Below, piece by piece: positions 24,301 to 33,600 of a stretch of 64,000 bases of DNA; position 1 is the stretch's first letter; each line of letters opens with the position of its first letter. The DNA is taken from contig OY727100.1 in assembly GCA_963402885.1 (NCBI GenBank), positions 18,569,395 to 18,633,394 on the forward strand, given 5' to 3'. Source of the stretch: Antedon bifida (Eukaryota > Echinodermata > Crinoidea > Comatulida > Antedonidae). The translations under genes and the position numbers were made by a program. The notes beneath the pieces are model-generated. The model did not search any database. It was not told the DNA's origin and worked only from the letters and a program-made list of their open reading frames with translations.

Positions 24301-25694
24301 GATCCGAGAGAATATTTCCCGAATTTTTCACTTTATTTATATATTATTATTATTTACCATCAAATACAGACCTCCTAACATTGAGAAATATATAGAGTGT
24401 AATTCATTATATTTATTGTTTTTCTTAAAGGTCCATTTGGTCAAATGCTTGCAAGGTCATCTAGTACAATGCCCACAAATAGTGCCCCACCCACGCCTAC
24501 CAGAATGGCAGGCACTGCATCGTCATTTGAAGACGAGGAGAGAGGAGATCTTATTAAGTACTATAATTCAGTAAGTTGCATTCCTGATGACGATTAAATA
24601 ATAATCAAAATTGTTAATCTCCCTTTTGATTACTAATTCTTAAAATGTCATATTCCATTTTGCAGATATTTGTAACACGAGTTCAGCCGTTTGCGCTCCG
24701 GTTCTCCCCGGCTGACAGTAGTGACGAGAACGGTCTTGCCGCGCACCCTACCCTTTCACCTCTACCTATTGTGCGCACCCACCAAGTTTCACCAAGGAAA
24801 GTGTCCAATAGGCACCAGTTATACATATCACCACGCAAGAACTGTATTCCGAGGAGTCCTGGGAATAGTATGGTGTTTCACATCAACAAAAGTCCCTCCA
24901 AGGTATGATGTGATGTATAAATAATATTTATTTCCAACAGTTTATATAACAATAATAAACTACATATTTTCTTCTTTTGTCAACAAAATAAGCATTGCAA
25001 GAAACAAGAAGTTAAAAACTTATTGATCATCTCCCCCCTTTGTTTTAATCATATTGTGTACAATAAAGTTAAAACATAAGGCAATATATAAAGTTCAGAA
25101 AGGAAAAATTTTTACTTAAGCAACATTAAAAAGATTTGTTATCAGTCAAACAATGTTTGTAAAACTGTAGATATGTTTGTTTCCTATTTATTGCCATAAT
25201 CATTCTTAGATTCTATTTCTATCATTGTATGTCTATTGTTCCTCCTGAAAGGTATATCTGTCCTGCTTTTAGAGGAATTAGAATTATTTAATTATTTTAT
25301 TATTTAAATATTAATTATTTATGTGCCGTATTTGTGTAACATATGTACACCGGACCGATGGTTTTCCGTCTGGATGATGATACAATTGGTGTAAAAATCT
25401 CTAAGGTACAAGTAATATGGCACTTTACCAAGATACATTTGTGAGACTTGAATTTATAGAAATGAAAGATTATTAAAAGATTCAAAAAGTGACATTTAAC
25501 TGATTTGCAACTTCTCTTTTTACCAGGATTTAAAGGAGATTAACTCAATGATAAAAATGGAGAGGAAGACAAAACGAGCAATGGACTTTGGCGAGGAAAG
25601 TCCTCAGAAACGTGTTTGCCTCGAAAATCAGAATGGAAACTTTCTTCGGAAGCTTCACAAACTGAACAATGACCGAAATAATGGAGACAAGTAA
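6394..25694 (+). CDS. RBL1: Retinoblastoma-like protein (p107/p130 pocket protein), 20 exons, complete
   Basis: A nuclear pocket protein that binds E2F/DP and, in the DREAM complex, represses cell-cycle genes. Exons: 6394-6531, 6778-6914, 8195-8395, 9599-9663, 14816-14941, 15262-15422, 15880-15944, 16403-16577, 17867-18118, 19405-19542, 20339-20421, 21306-21426, 21697-21961, 22398-22580, 22767-22978, 23378-23554, 23785-23968, 24431-24570, 24666-24902, 25527-25694. They join in phase to 1,075 residues; human p107 has about 1,068. Regions in order: N-terminal cyclin-like fold (MEGNCVSLTRLLRSSKL, residues about 47-160), pocket A (about 375-555), a Ser/Pro-rich spacer with a cyclin-binding KRRLF at 664-668, pocket B (about 760-935, starting near KRTGSVGLFFRK) and a C-terminal tail ending near ESPQKRVC. 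The long spacer with KRRLF marks it as p107/p130-like rather than RB1. It may be the single invertebrate RBL, so the 1-versus-2 suffix is uncertain. The 65-bp fourth exon was found because exon 3 and exon 5 phases do not match without it. Confidence 0.96.
6915..8194. other. RBL intron 2, no gene seen
   Basis: This is AT-rich intron sequence. Inverted ATGAACAGTG words at about 7639 and 7773 bracket roughly 140 bp and could be a degraded hairpin element. Nothing coding is supported. Confidence 0.5.
12948..13011 (+). mobile_element. Possible retroposon 3' tail
   Basis: AGCGCTTAGAGG, then GGCGCTATATAAATCC, is followed by a run of ATT trinucleotides. This looks like the short 3' tails left by LINE or SINE insertions in marine invertebrate genomes. 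No coding part is attached, so the family is not assignable. Confidence 0.3.
14329..14701. repeat. Diverged tandem duplication in RBL intron 4
   Basis: Two blocks begin with TTACTTTTCTATA at 14329 and 14523, an offset of 194 bp. Each runs through an ACCACATTAAT block, a CTTTC..TTC..TTTAAAAT block, a TTTGTTTGG block and a GATATAAATAATT block in the same order. They have diverged by many substitutions and small indels. Confidence 0.6.
14997..15164. mobile_element. MITE, TA-flanked, ATACAGTCAACTC ends (family B)
   Basis: About 168 bp in RBL intron 5, bounded by near-perfect terminal inverted repeats: ATACAGTCAACTCACCC on the left and GGGAGAGTTGACTGTAT on the right. The TA at each end looks like a TA target duplication, as in Tc1/mariner and pogo relatives. 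Internal CCAGA words repeat in both orientations. There is no transposase. A second copy sits in a PRMT5 intron. Confidence 0.7.
15969..16187. mobile_element. MITE-like element with CAAGGCAATCTAACA ends (family C)
   Basis: About 219 bp in RBL intron 7. The left end CAAGGCAATCTAACA is matched by the inverse TGTTAGATTGCCTTG at the right end, and inverted GAGCT..ACAGGA words lie just inside. There is no coding capacity. A left-half copy is found at 49909-49973. Confidence 0.65.
16578..17866. other. RBL intron 8, with an unexplained GC-richer patch
   Basis: Mostly AT-rich intron. At about 17210-17350 the composition shifts to GC-richer sequence (GTGGCGCCAGTGCGC, AACCGCGCAGAACGCC). It has no long open frame and no recognisable family. 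It could be a repeat remnant or a conserved intronic element. Confidence 0.4.
18119..19404. other. RBL intron 9, nothing recognised
   Basis: AT-rich intron with short open frames only. There is no splice-flanked coding block between exon 9 and exon 10, and the phases of those exons join directly. Confidence 0.5.
20472..20982. mobile_element. TTAA-flanked MITE, TTAAAGACCCATT ends (family D, copy 1)
   Basis: A 511-bp element across RBL intron 11, with inverted ends TTAAAGACCCATT and AATGGGTCTTTAA, both starting at a TTAA. An inner GC-richer hairpin carries inverted TAGYAGCTCGC words, near 20615 and 20833. The blocks AATAATGCATA, CATTAAACCAGGTCATT and CATATAGTATTTATTTTTAC recur in the element at 43318. 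TTAA target choice is typical of piggyBac-type elements, but no transposase is present. Confidence 0.65.
22214..22292. mobile_element. Fragment of hairpin MITE family A
   Basis: In RBL intron 13. It has ACACTATCAAACTT, then TATATGGACATGATGACGTC, then ATATCACTACCATATTTGGG and CACATAACAC, which are the inner blocks of the family seen intact at 35360. The outer terminal repeat is lost. Confidence 0.6.
22606..22700. mobile_element. Possible fragment of a CAGTCAAACCTC-ended element
   Basis: In RBL intron 14. ACAGTCAAACCTCTCC at 22606, followed by ACGGTCAACCCC, resembles the end words of pogo/Tigger-like and family B elements. There is no matching right end, so this is weak. Confidence 0.25.
23027..23332. 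repeat. Degenerate minisatellite in RBL intron 15
   Basis: About 300 bp of an imperfect repeat of roughly 20-25 bp built on GATCCCCTTTACATCCT and variants (GATCGTCTTTACATCAT, GATCTTCTTTACATCTG, GAGCCCGTTTACATCCT). The variants drift, and the period varies. It ends about 45 bp before the acceptor of exon 16. Confidence 0.75.
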
Positions 25695-27355
25695 CAGAAT
25701 AGCATTGATTACATGTGGTACAATTAATGTTTAGTATGATATACATGTATACAGGTGACTGTGTATTATGCAAATAGGAAAGACTCCAACATTCTACATA
25801 ATACAGATCGGTACTTTTTGCAAGCGTGTCACTTTGTGTATTCGGTCTATATAAGGCAGTTGTTGAGATTTATGAACGGCCAGTGTTCTCCCTGTAGAGT
25901 AGTGATGGGTTGGGAAGAGTTTAAGGGTTGTGGGCTGGTGAATATAGAATGGGACGAGGGTAACATGGGGAGAGAGTTTAAATGGCAAAGATGTGATCCC
26001 ACTCCCTATCTCATACGCTTAGAAAATCTAGCTAAGCCTATTCATAAATGATTTAAATTTGTAAAGTATAAATTTTATAGTAAATGTATAGTACTAACCT
26101 AGCAATTGATATAAATTTTAAATCATGTCCAGTTGTAAACATTTTTTTATCCAAACCTTATTTTAGCAAAACACATTTTATTTTACTGAAGTGAAATATG
26201 AATCATGTAATTTTTCTATTGTATAATAATTAATGAAATAAAACACTGCATGAATTTTGTTAGCTACAAACAAATAATGTATGTAATTAAAAATTAGTTT
26301 AATTTGAACATATTGCCAAAAATGTACAGCAATACTATACAGTAGTAACTAATTGAAAACTTTGATTTAAATAATTTTTCATAAGAATGTTAATTAAATT
26401 CCCATAATTTTTTAATAACACATTTTAACATTTTTTTCTGGGAAATGAATTTTGTATAAAATTAATCATGAAAACATTTTTGAAATAATATTACTGCACT
26501 ATTTTGGTTTGTAATTTTTGTACATTATAAAGAAATGATTGTACTGTTATATGTATTGTATTACAGTATACTGTCAAAACATGGATTTTGCCATCAGATA
26601 TCAAACATTTTGTTACAGTACAATAAGCATGTACGGTATGCCAATTTGCAGACTAGCGGTAACGGTAAATGTTAAGTGAAAAAGAAAAATATAGAATCTA
26701 TTTCTTATGACCATTTACACGAAATGCGTATGGGACAGAAGAAACCCGATCAGAATAGACAGATTGTATGTGGGACAAGCACACAGTTTTCCGCTTCCTG
26801 TTACCGCTCGTTTGGCCTTAATCCTATTCTAGGTTCTGTAAAGGTTGTAAACCGCTATTTAGTTCTTAAGAAGAAAAACATTTTGGCACACATGGAATGT
26901 CATAGCACTCAAAATGTTGGGGGTCAGGCTTATATGGCAAGCAAGTCAATTATTATGTTAACCTTTTATCCAGGGTTCTGTTTACAGTTTTATTATGTTG
27001 TCATAAATTAATGATTTATGGGTGAGCTTAAAGCGGTCAATAATGATGACATCGAATGTCATGTTTTCAGTAATTGTAAGCAGTATTATTAATATTATTG
27101 TCCAACAGTTTTATTTTCAGTGTATGAACTTGTTGATTCATTTTATAATTTGGGTGCTTTTATTGTTTTTGCTTTATATTGGGTTGTTTTCAGTTTCTTC
27201 AGATTAAAAAAAGAAATACCGATGTAAACTTTTCTGGAAAAAAAAATTAAATATAAAAACAATTTTGATAAGCTTTGTCGCTGCTTCTGTTTCAAATCTG
27301 CACATATGATGAGTACTAAACAAACAAAAAATGGACTTCATACAAAACTAAAATG
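25695..27355. other. RBL 3' UTR and convergent RBL-POMGNT2 spacer
   Basis: RBL (+) and the POMGNT2-like gene (-) converge here. AATAAA at 26237-26242 is a plausible RBL polyadenylation signal, about 545 bp past the stop. Open frames at 25755-26051 (98 codons) and 26676-27011 (111 codons) have no recognisable domain. The first is probably 3' UTR. Confidence 0.5.
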
Positions 27356-27361
27356 TTTATT
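27356..27361 (-). terminator. Candidate POMGNT2-like polyadenylation signal
   Basis: TTTATT on the plus strand reads AATAAA on the minus strand, about 190 bp downstream of the stop codon at 27553-27555. The position is plausible for a short 3' UTR. Confidence 0.4.
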
Positions 27362-27552
27362 TGCAAATTTGACATATACATATATAATTTTGAAGCTATT
27401 TAGCCAATCAACATAGGTGTACGCATTAGAAATATTTGACGGGGATATTTTTAGCAGATCTAGCTTCTCCTTGAAGGTGGTTTGGAAGTTCCCAGTCAGA
27501 TACATCTATTGTCTCTGGTACATAGAAGATAAGCAGAGCTGTTCTTTCCTTG

Positions 27553-29274
27553 TCAACATATTGTAACATCAGAAAATGGACCAATTTGGTTATTTATTAT
27601 ACAACGGACCCACACAAAATATGTTGAATCAGCTAGAAACTCTCCTTCAAATATGTACCCTGTTGTGTTTAAAATCCATGCTTTTGTGTTGTCAACAAAT
27701 GCCTGTTGAATCCAGACTTCATATTTAATATCTTCTTTGATCACCGCCTTCAAATATTTAACATTCCAAGGTTGTTGCCAATTCACTTCCAGCTTTACAA
27801 CATCAACAGCCATCAATTTTCTACACACTACTTTGTTGACTTTAGCAGGATATATTTGTGGTGTGTCCCTCTCTCCAGCAAGATCTTCAGAAATAGATTT
27901 TCTTACTGCACTAATGAAAGAATGAACATCTACAACCGTGTCTTGGTAGATCCTGAACAACCATTCTGGATCGTTACAACAAAGGTGTAAAGGCACCTCT
28001 GAACTATCTAATATCCTATTTTGTTCTTCAGCCGATAAATGATCAATGCCTCCAAATTCAGCAAGAGCACTCTTATTAAAGACTGTGTTTTCTCTTTCCA
28101 TATTGCGCCATGCAAGATATTTGACGTTTAATCCTGGGATGGAAACCAATGTTTTGTACGGTGTGTAGTGTTCAGGGTTCACAGCAAATGGAAATATTTC
28201 AACTAACAGAGCTCCTTTCTGAAGAAACATGGACAGAATCAAGGCAGATCCATGAACTCCAATCAGTACATCTGTAGATGATATCCTCTGAATTGCCTCT
28301 TTTATACTTGTATCTTCAAGGTGTAACAATTGGACACTAATGTGAAGATCTCTAGCTAGTGCCATTACTAAGTGTTCTTCATTCAATATCAACCGATTGG
28401 TTCTACGCCCAATCAATATTCCATTTAATCTACTTTGTGATTGCTCTTCCTTCTCAATACCCAATTTAGCTTTTAGATAGTCTGTGAAAAGTAGAATAGT
28501 TCTTGCAGTGATTTTAGAATTTCTAACAGAACCTTGTGGTTCCTGGAATCCATATTGGTACCAAGTTGTTGCATTAGATAATCCAATAAATGCCCTTTCA
28601 AAACAAACAAGAGAATTACCAGACTTGTTTAGATCAGATTTCAATAAAGGTATCTGCGATGAAAAGAGTTTGTACAGATGGAAATGATCAAGTTTAGCAT
28701 GTCCATCAAAGAAAAGAAGACGACTATCAGATGAGTTGATGTCCCCGTAATTGATTTCTGATAAAGTGTGGAACAATGGCAAAAGATCATCATGAAAAAC
28801 ATGCATCAAGTTGGACGGATTGAAACGGTTGAAAATGAAACTATTTCCATGCAGAAGAAATATTTGATCAAAGCTCTCCATTGCCTCTAATGGTAAATCT
28901 ACAAAGTTGAAATACTGAGTGTTATGGTTTGGTACAGACGATAGATCAGTCAATGCTGGACTGAACCGATCTTGTGGTAGTCCTGATGCCATGCTTCTTG
29001 GCCCATGAAAGAAAATAAAATCATCATTCAAAGAATTATAACAAAGATAATGAAACTTGCAAGTTCTATCTACATTGCTCTCACCACGGCACCAAGCTGA
29101 CGTGCCACTGTCCAATTGGCTTGCCTCAACTTGAATAAAGCCAGAATAGTTATTGATGTTCAAAGGTCGAAGCAAACAATTTTCCTTAATTTTGTCGTTT
29201 ACGTTCTTGTTGATATAGCTTAAGTATGCCAAAGCGATGATACCAAGAGTCATCAATAACTCGTAATGGTTCAT
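27553..29274 (-). CDS. POMGNT2: Protein O-mannose beta-1,4-N-acetylglucosaminyltransferase 2-like, single exon
   Basis: A 573-residue open frame with no intron; vertebrate POMGNT2 is about 580 residues and also has an intronless coding region. POMGNT2 is an ER type II membrane enzyme that adds GlcNAc in beta-1,4 linkage to O-mannose on alpha-dystroglycan, the first step of core M3 glycan. Seen here: a short N-terminal hydrophobic anchor (about residues 6-21), then a luminal glycosyltransferase-61-type domain with RFNPSNLMHVFHDDLLPLFH (about 150-169) and a DVLIGVHGSALILSMFL block (about 340). A C-terminal fibronectin III-like region (about 480-573) carries conserved W and Y residues. The ATG is supported by an in-frame TAA 12 bp upstream. 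A paralogue such as EOGT is less likely because of the FN3 tail. The 5' UTR may contain an intron. Confidence 0.92.
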   Translation of the reverse strand: MNHYELLMTLGIIALAYLSYINKNVNDKIKENCLLRPLNINNYSGFIQVEASQLDSGTSAWCRGESNVDRTCKFHYLCYNSLNDDFIFFHGPRSMASGLPQDRFSPALTDLSSVPNHNTQYFNFVDLPLEAMESFDQIFLLHGNSFIFNRFNPSNLMHVFHDDLLPLFHTLSEINYGDINSSDSRLLFFDGHAKLDHFHLYKLFSSQIPLLKSDLNKSGNSLVCFERAFIGLSNATTWYQYGFQEPQGSVRNSKITARTILLFTDYLKAKLGIEKEEQSQSRLNGILIGRRTNRLILNEEHLVMALARDLHISVQLLHLEDTSIKEAIQRISSTDVLIGVHGSALILSMFLQKGALLVEIFPFAVNPEHYTPYKTLVSIPGLNVKYLAWRNMERENTVFNKSALAEFGGIDHLSAEEQNRILDSSEVPLHLCCNDPEWLFRIYQDTVVDVHSFISAVRKSISEDLAGERDTPQIYPAKVNKVVCRKLMAVDVVKLEVNWQQPWNVKYLKAVIKEDIKYEVWIQQAFVDNTKAWILNTTGYIFEGEFLADSTYFVWVRCIINNQIGPFSDVTIC

Positions 29275-29499
29275 ACTTTTAGTTTAATGCAATACAAAAT
29301 ATTTTGAAAGCTGGCAAACAGTTTATCATAACCATCTGAAAGATTAAAAAAAACAAACATGTTATTTTCAGTTGCAAAATGTAACCACATAGGCCTGATA
29401 AAACAGAAATAGGCAAGTGGGTAGTAAGAGGTGTAGTGGTTGGTATAAAATATTCCCCTCTTTTATAATAATAGGACCCTACTGTACTTCTCCAACTCC

Positions 29500-29700
29500 C
29501 CACATATTATTAGCCAAAACATTTTTTCTTTGTAGGACAAAAATTACCGTTTAATGACGTAATTGCAAAATACACGACCCTGATTGGCTTACAAAAATAA
29601 ATCCGGGTCTCTTTAACAGACTACCACTTCTGGCCAATCAGAAGTAAGAAAATAGCGTTTTCTGAAATTTGAGCAATTTGAAGACGACGACGGTGTGAAC
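29500..29700. promoter_or_regulatory. Possible bidirectional promoter with CCAAT boxes and a CRE-like site
   Basis: Between the POMGNT2-like start (-) and the candidate exon at 29781 (+) there is a TGACGT at 29555-29560, an inverted CCAAT (ATTGG) at 29583-29587 and a forward CCAATCA at 29634-29640. Two opposed CCAAT boxes in a short divergent spacer are typical of bidirectional promoters. This is inferred from motifs only. Confidence 0.35.
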
Positions 29701-29780
29701 ATTTTCTGAACTACTGTTTTCTTCTTTAAATTATACATTTTAAAAACTATCTATCCAGTTGATTACAAACGATATCTAAA

Positions 29781-29885
29781 ATGAAGTCTTTCAACTATCT
29801 ATTCAGCATCTTAGCGACTTTATGGAGTGAGATTTTAGTGGAATATACTCAATCGTTTAGGCATACGTCTCTAGCAGCTAACACG
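29781..29885 (+). CDS. Unassigned candidate first coding exon
   Basis: An ATG opens 35 codons that run directly into a consensus donor (CACG, then GTAAGT at 29886). The peptide starts MKSFNYLFSILATLWSEILV, a hydrophobic N-terminus that could be a signal or membrane segment, and continues into a polar stretch. It lies divergently from POMGNT2 behind a CCAAT-bearing spacer. I do not recognise the protein and could not find a second exon before VAT1. It may be a gene whose remaining exons lie within VAT1 introns, a non-coding transcript, or chance. Confidence 0.3.
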
Positions 29886-30551
29886 GTAAGTACGTTACAT
29901 ATAGGCATACTATAGACCTCTCAGCGGTGGTGGTACTTAGCGGTGGTGTAGGCCTACAACTAGAAGGCCTAGCCCTATCTGTTGTAAATGGTAAAAGTGA
30001 TGTATTATACGTTGACTCTATGATATAGTAGTATCAATATCAAATAATGAAGACAATGGTGATTAAAATAGATTGAAGGTAATCAAAACTTGTACTTTTC
30101 ATTTGCATATAGGCCTAGTACAACACACCAACACACGCCACATTTGTGTTCGGATCAGTGTAGGCCTAGTACATTAGTACGCAATTTCAAACTTGCTTAA
30201 AACCATAATAAAGAGGCCTAACTGTTAAATATACATACAGGCACGGTCTTGGTCAATTATTACCTTCTAAAGCAGGCGGTAGGCCTATCATAATAATGCA
30301 CCTGCGAAAACAACATAATACACAATTTCTCTATTCCTTTGTATTATTTTGATATGTCAAAATAACATACAGTATACTGTATAGAACGCCACCACGCTAT
30401 TCACAAACGGATTGTTACGATCTAATCTCACGTCTTATGCTCACTCAGCAATCTACTACTCAAATATTTCTTTGCTAAATGGGAAATATTTAAATCAATC
30501 ACAGAAATTAATTTGCATATCATTAGTCACGCATGCGTTAGAAACCCTGGA

Positions 30552-30558
30552 TATATAT
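30552..30558 (+). promoter_or_regulatory. Possible TATA box of VAT1
   Basis: TATATAT about 110 bp upstream of the VAT1 ATG, within AT-richer sequence followed by GCTATCGCGACTGG. An octamer-like ATTTGCAT lies further up at 30511-30518. The assignment rests on spacing alone. Confidence 0.3.
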
Positions 30559-30661
30559 CAGCTATCGCGACTGGACGAGCTATCATAACTGATTATTCGA
30601 TCTTCTGAATTACAAACACGGTTACGGAGGAATAAACAATACTCAAAGCTTAGTGGACAAT

Positions 30662-33600
30662 ATGGCATCTGAGGAAAGTCCAAGTGCAGTTGATGTTCCC
30701 GCCGAAAATGGAAATAATGATGAAAAAGTTGAAGTTGAGCAGGCAACTGAAGCAGAGGATGTTAACGAAATACGGGCGGTGTTTTTGACGGCTTTTGGGG
30801 GTCTTCAGCGGATGAAGGTTCAGAAAATTTCTGAGCCAACTCCATTAGAAGGAGAGGTGGTCGTACGTGTAAAAGCATGGTAGGCCTATGTTTACGGATA
30901 AACTATTTCTTTAATAAGTATCATTGTATTATTTATTGTTTTAATTATTGAATTATACTATATTACGTCATTGATTAAAAGCATCAGCATTCGTCGTAAG
31001 CGTTTGTATTGATATCAATACCATCAATTAAAGATCAATTTGTTATTAATAGTTACAAACATTGAATGATAAAGTGAGTTAAGTGGTAGTATTATAGTAC
31101 AATGAATCGATTGATATCGAATTTTTGACACCGAGCAAACCTTTCAATTGTCTTAGGTATAATACTAACGACAGTTTTTCATTAGTAAATTACTGATTAC
31201 TTCTGATAGGTAAAATAGCTTTTTATAATATTAACGATCTGGCTATGTACGTTCAATGATGTTTCAAGGCCCGGAGTTTATCTGATAAAATGACTTGGCC
31301 ATCCGACATTTGAGGAGAACTGGGACTGAAGGGGAATCCATACTACTGTATAGTATTTTTTGACGACCAAGTTCCTTGGAAATTGATTGATTGATTCATA
31401 TTTGCATCGTTAGTTTAATTTGTATATACTGTACATTCAAAATGTAGGTGATTTTCTCATAAATAATAATTGTTTAACAGACTGTAGGCCTAAAGGATTC
31501 CAAATGATGTATGGACATATCATGGTACCGTACAATATACAACCACAGTCAATTTAAATAATGTTTAAATAAATTACCGTACATTATTCAGTTTGTCGTT
31601 AAGTAAACACCGTACTTGAAATTAAACGTAATAACTTTCGTATCAAGCAATTTGGTAAATCGATTAAACACGATAAATTGGTAATTTGACCGAATATCAG
31701 TAATGTGCTGGCGAGACGAGAGAGCTACATAATGCGAACACTTCATCAATTTCAACTAGACAGCAATTGACGCTTTGCCAATTCAAACATATATTTTTTG
31801 TCAATTTCATATTTCTCGGACAAATCACTAATTGATTTACGTAAGCCTCAATAGTAGAATCTAATAATAATAATAATTGTTACAATTTCAATGATGCAAT
31901 ATTTTTGTTGTAACATAAAAAAAACATGAATAATAAAGACGACTGCATTAACACCCACGCTGTCTTCTTCGATGTTTTAAATATCATGGCAACATTTCAA
32001 CCGCAAAACTAGTATTATTTATACATAATGGCAGGTATTTGAAACAGTTTTTAAAATATAGTAAGCCTGCCTTGGCTGCATAATAAAATACGTCTTGGGA
32101 TCAGGCATCATGCAGACTCTGCAATTGCGCGGCAATGCTCAGTGGAAACTTGAACAAATTTCACATTATTACAGTATAAGTAACCGAATTACTGTTTATT
32201 GTAATTTACTGTTATTGCCTGCTTCATAGGCGTTAATATGTATCAGAAATAATGGAAGGTTGTTTCCACTTCGTCGGACTATTCATTACGATAACGCATT
32301 GTGAGATCACTATAATAACCGTTCGAGGTTGTTGACGCCATGGTACTTGCACGTAAATTAAAACTCTAAAAAAAAGAACAATATTTTAATGAATTAATGT
32401 AAAATGACTTGCAACATTGTACATTTATAATTTAGTCCGCAGTGGCTTAACTTTGTCGTTACCGGTGCATTTCAACGTTTCAAATAGTACTCTTTTTATC
32501 GTTCTTAATGGCGGAGTCCACCTTTTGCACTGGACTATTAATTGTCATTTTTTTGGGTACAACCTAATTTATTAACGTTATAGGCCTATCATTATACACA
32601 GAAATGACAGTGTGTTGTGTACAAAATGACTGTATTTAGAGTTAAATTGTGTTAACAGTAAATCGTCGTTTAATATTTATCAAAATACTGAACCTTAATC
32701 CCAGAATCATAACACAGTTAAATCATAACACCTGCTAAAATGATATGTCGAAGTGGCTAATTTGCCGTTGGATCTGGTGTTTTACCATGTAAAATATGAC
32801 GTCAGAGCAATTAATACATTGACGTGATAACAGATAATTATTATAGTAGAAACGGATATCTAATCATCGCGAGAAACTCGGTGAATAATACGAAACACGA
32901 TATTTCTCGATTATCGAAAAGGCAGAGAGAAAAGCATATATTTAAAATGAATGCGTGTGGATCTCTGTAAATGATCAATAGGATCAATGAAGCAATGTAG
33001 GCGAGACATGAGTGAGATGGTTCGTTTCAGAAAGAACATAGGCCTAGGTCTAATATTTACGGCATGAACATCGATGAGTTTACGAAATATTAGTAAATGT
33101 TACGTTGGTCCCATCTAAATGGGGAAAAAGCGGCATGTTAATTTTTTTTTCATCCCACCGGATTGAAATTGAAAATGTATGAGTGAAGAGAAAAAACACA
33201 AAACATCCGAAGACATGGAATTTGAAAAAAAAAACCGTAAAAAAACTATATGAAGTAACAGAACATTAATTTTCATTGGGCATAACCACCTGTAATGGCA
33301 TCACACTGTAATTATCGGGATCGAACGATTTGTGCCCTAAAGCTTTTCAACTTAAATGTCAGTTTTTTTTGTTTTTTTTTTATTAGTACAGTTAGGTTTC
33401 TATTGTGAAGTTTTTTAACTATATAGTGCCTAACCTCTCATAGCAAGGTGCGATCGATGCATGGATGGCAATACCTAAAACTAACTGTAACCGTTGTATA
33501 TTTAAATGTATAACAATAATGATCAGCGCCTCAAACGACAACAGCCCTGTACTTTATCTTGAAAGTTTTAATCAATAAACGATGTCAACTAAGAAGTCAA

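Noticed and set aside
25755..26051. 98-codon open frame after the RBL stop
   Set aside because: It falls in the likely RBL 3' UTR, before the AATAAA at 26237. The peptide is unrecognised and no splice or start context supports it.
26676..27011. 111-codon open frame between RBL and POMGNT2
   Set aside because: No domain, no clear start context and no splice partners. Kept only as unexplained spacer.
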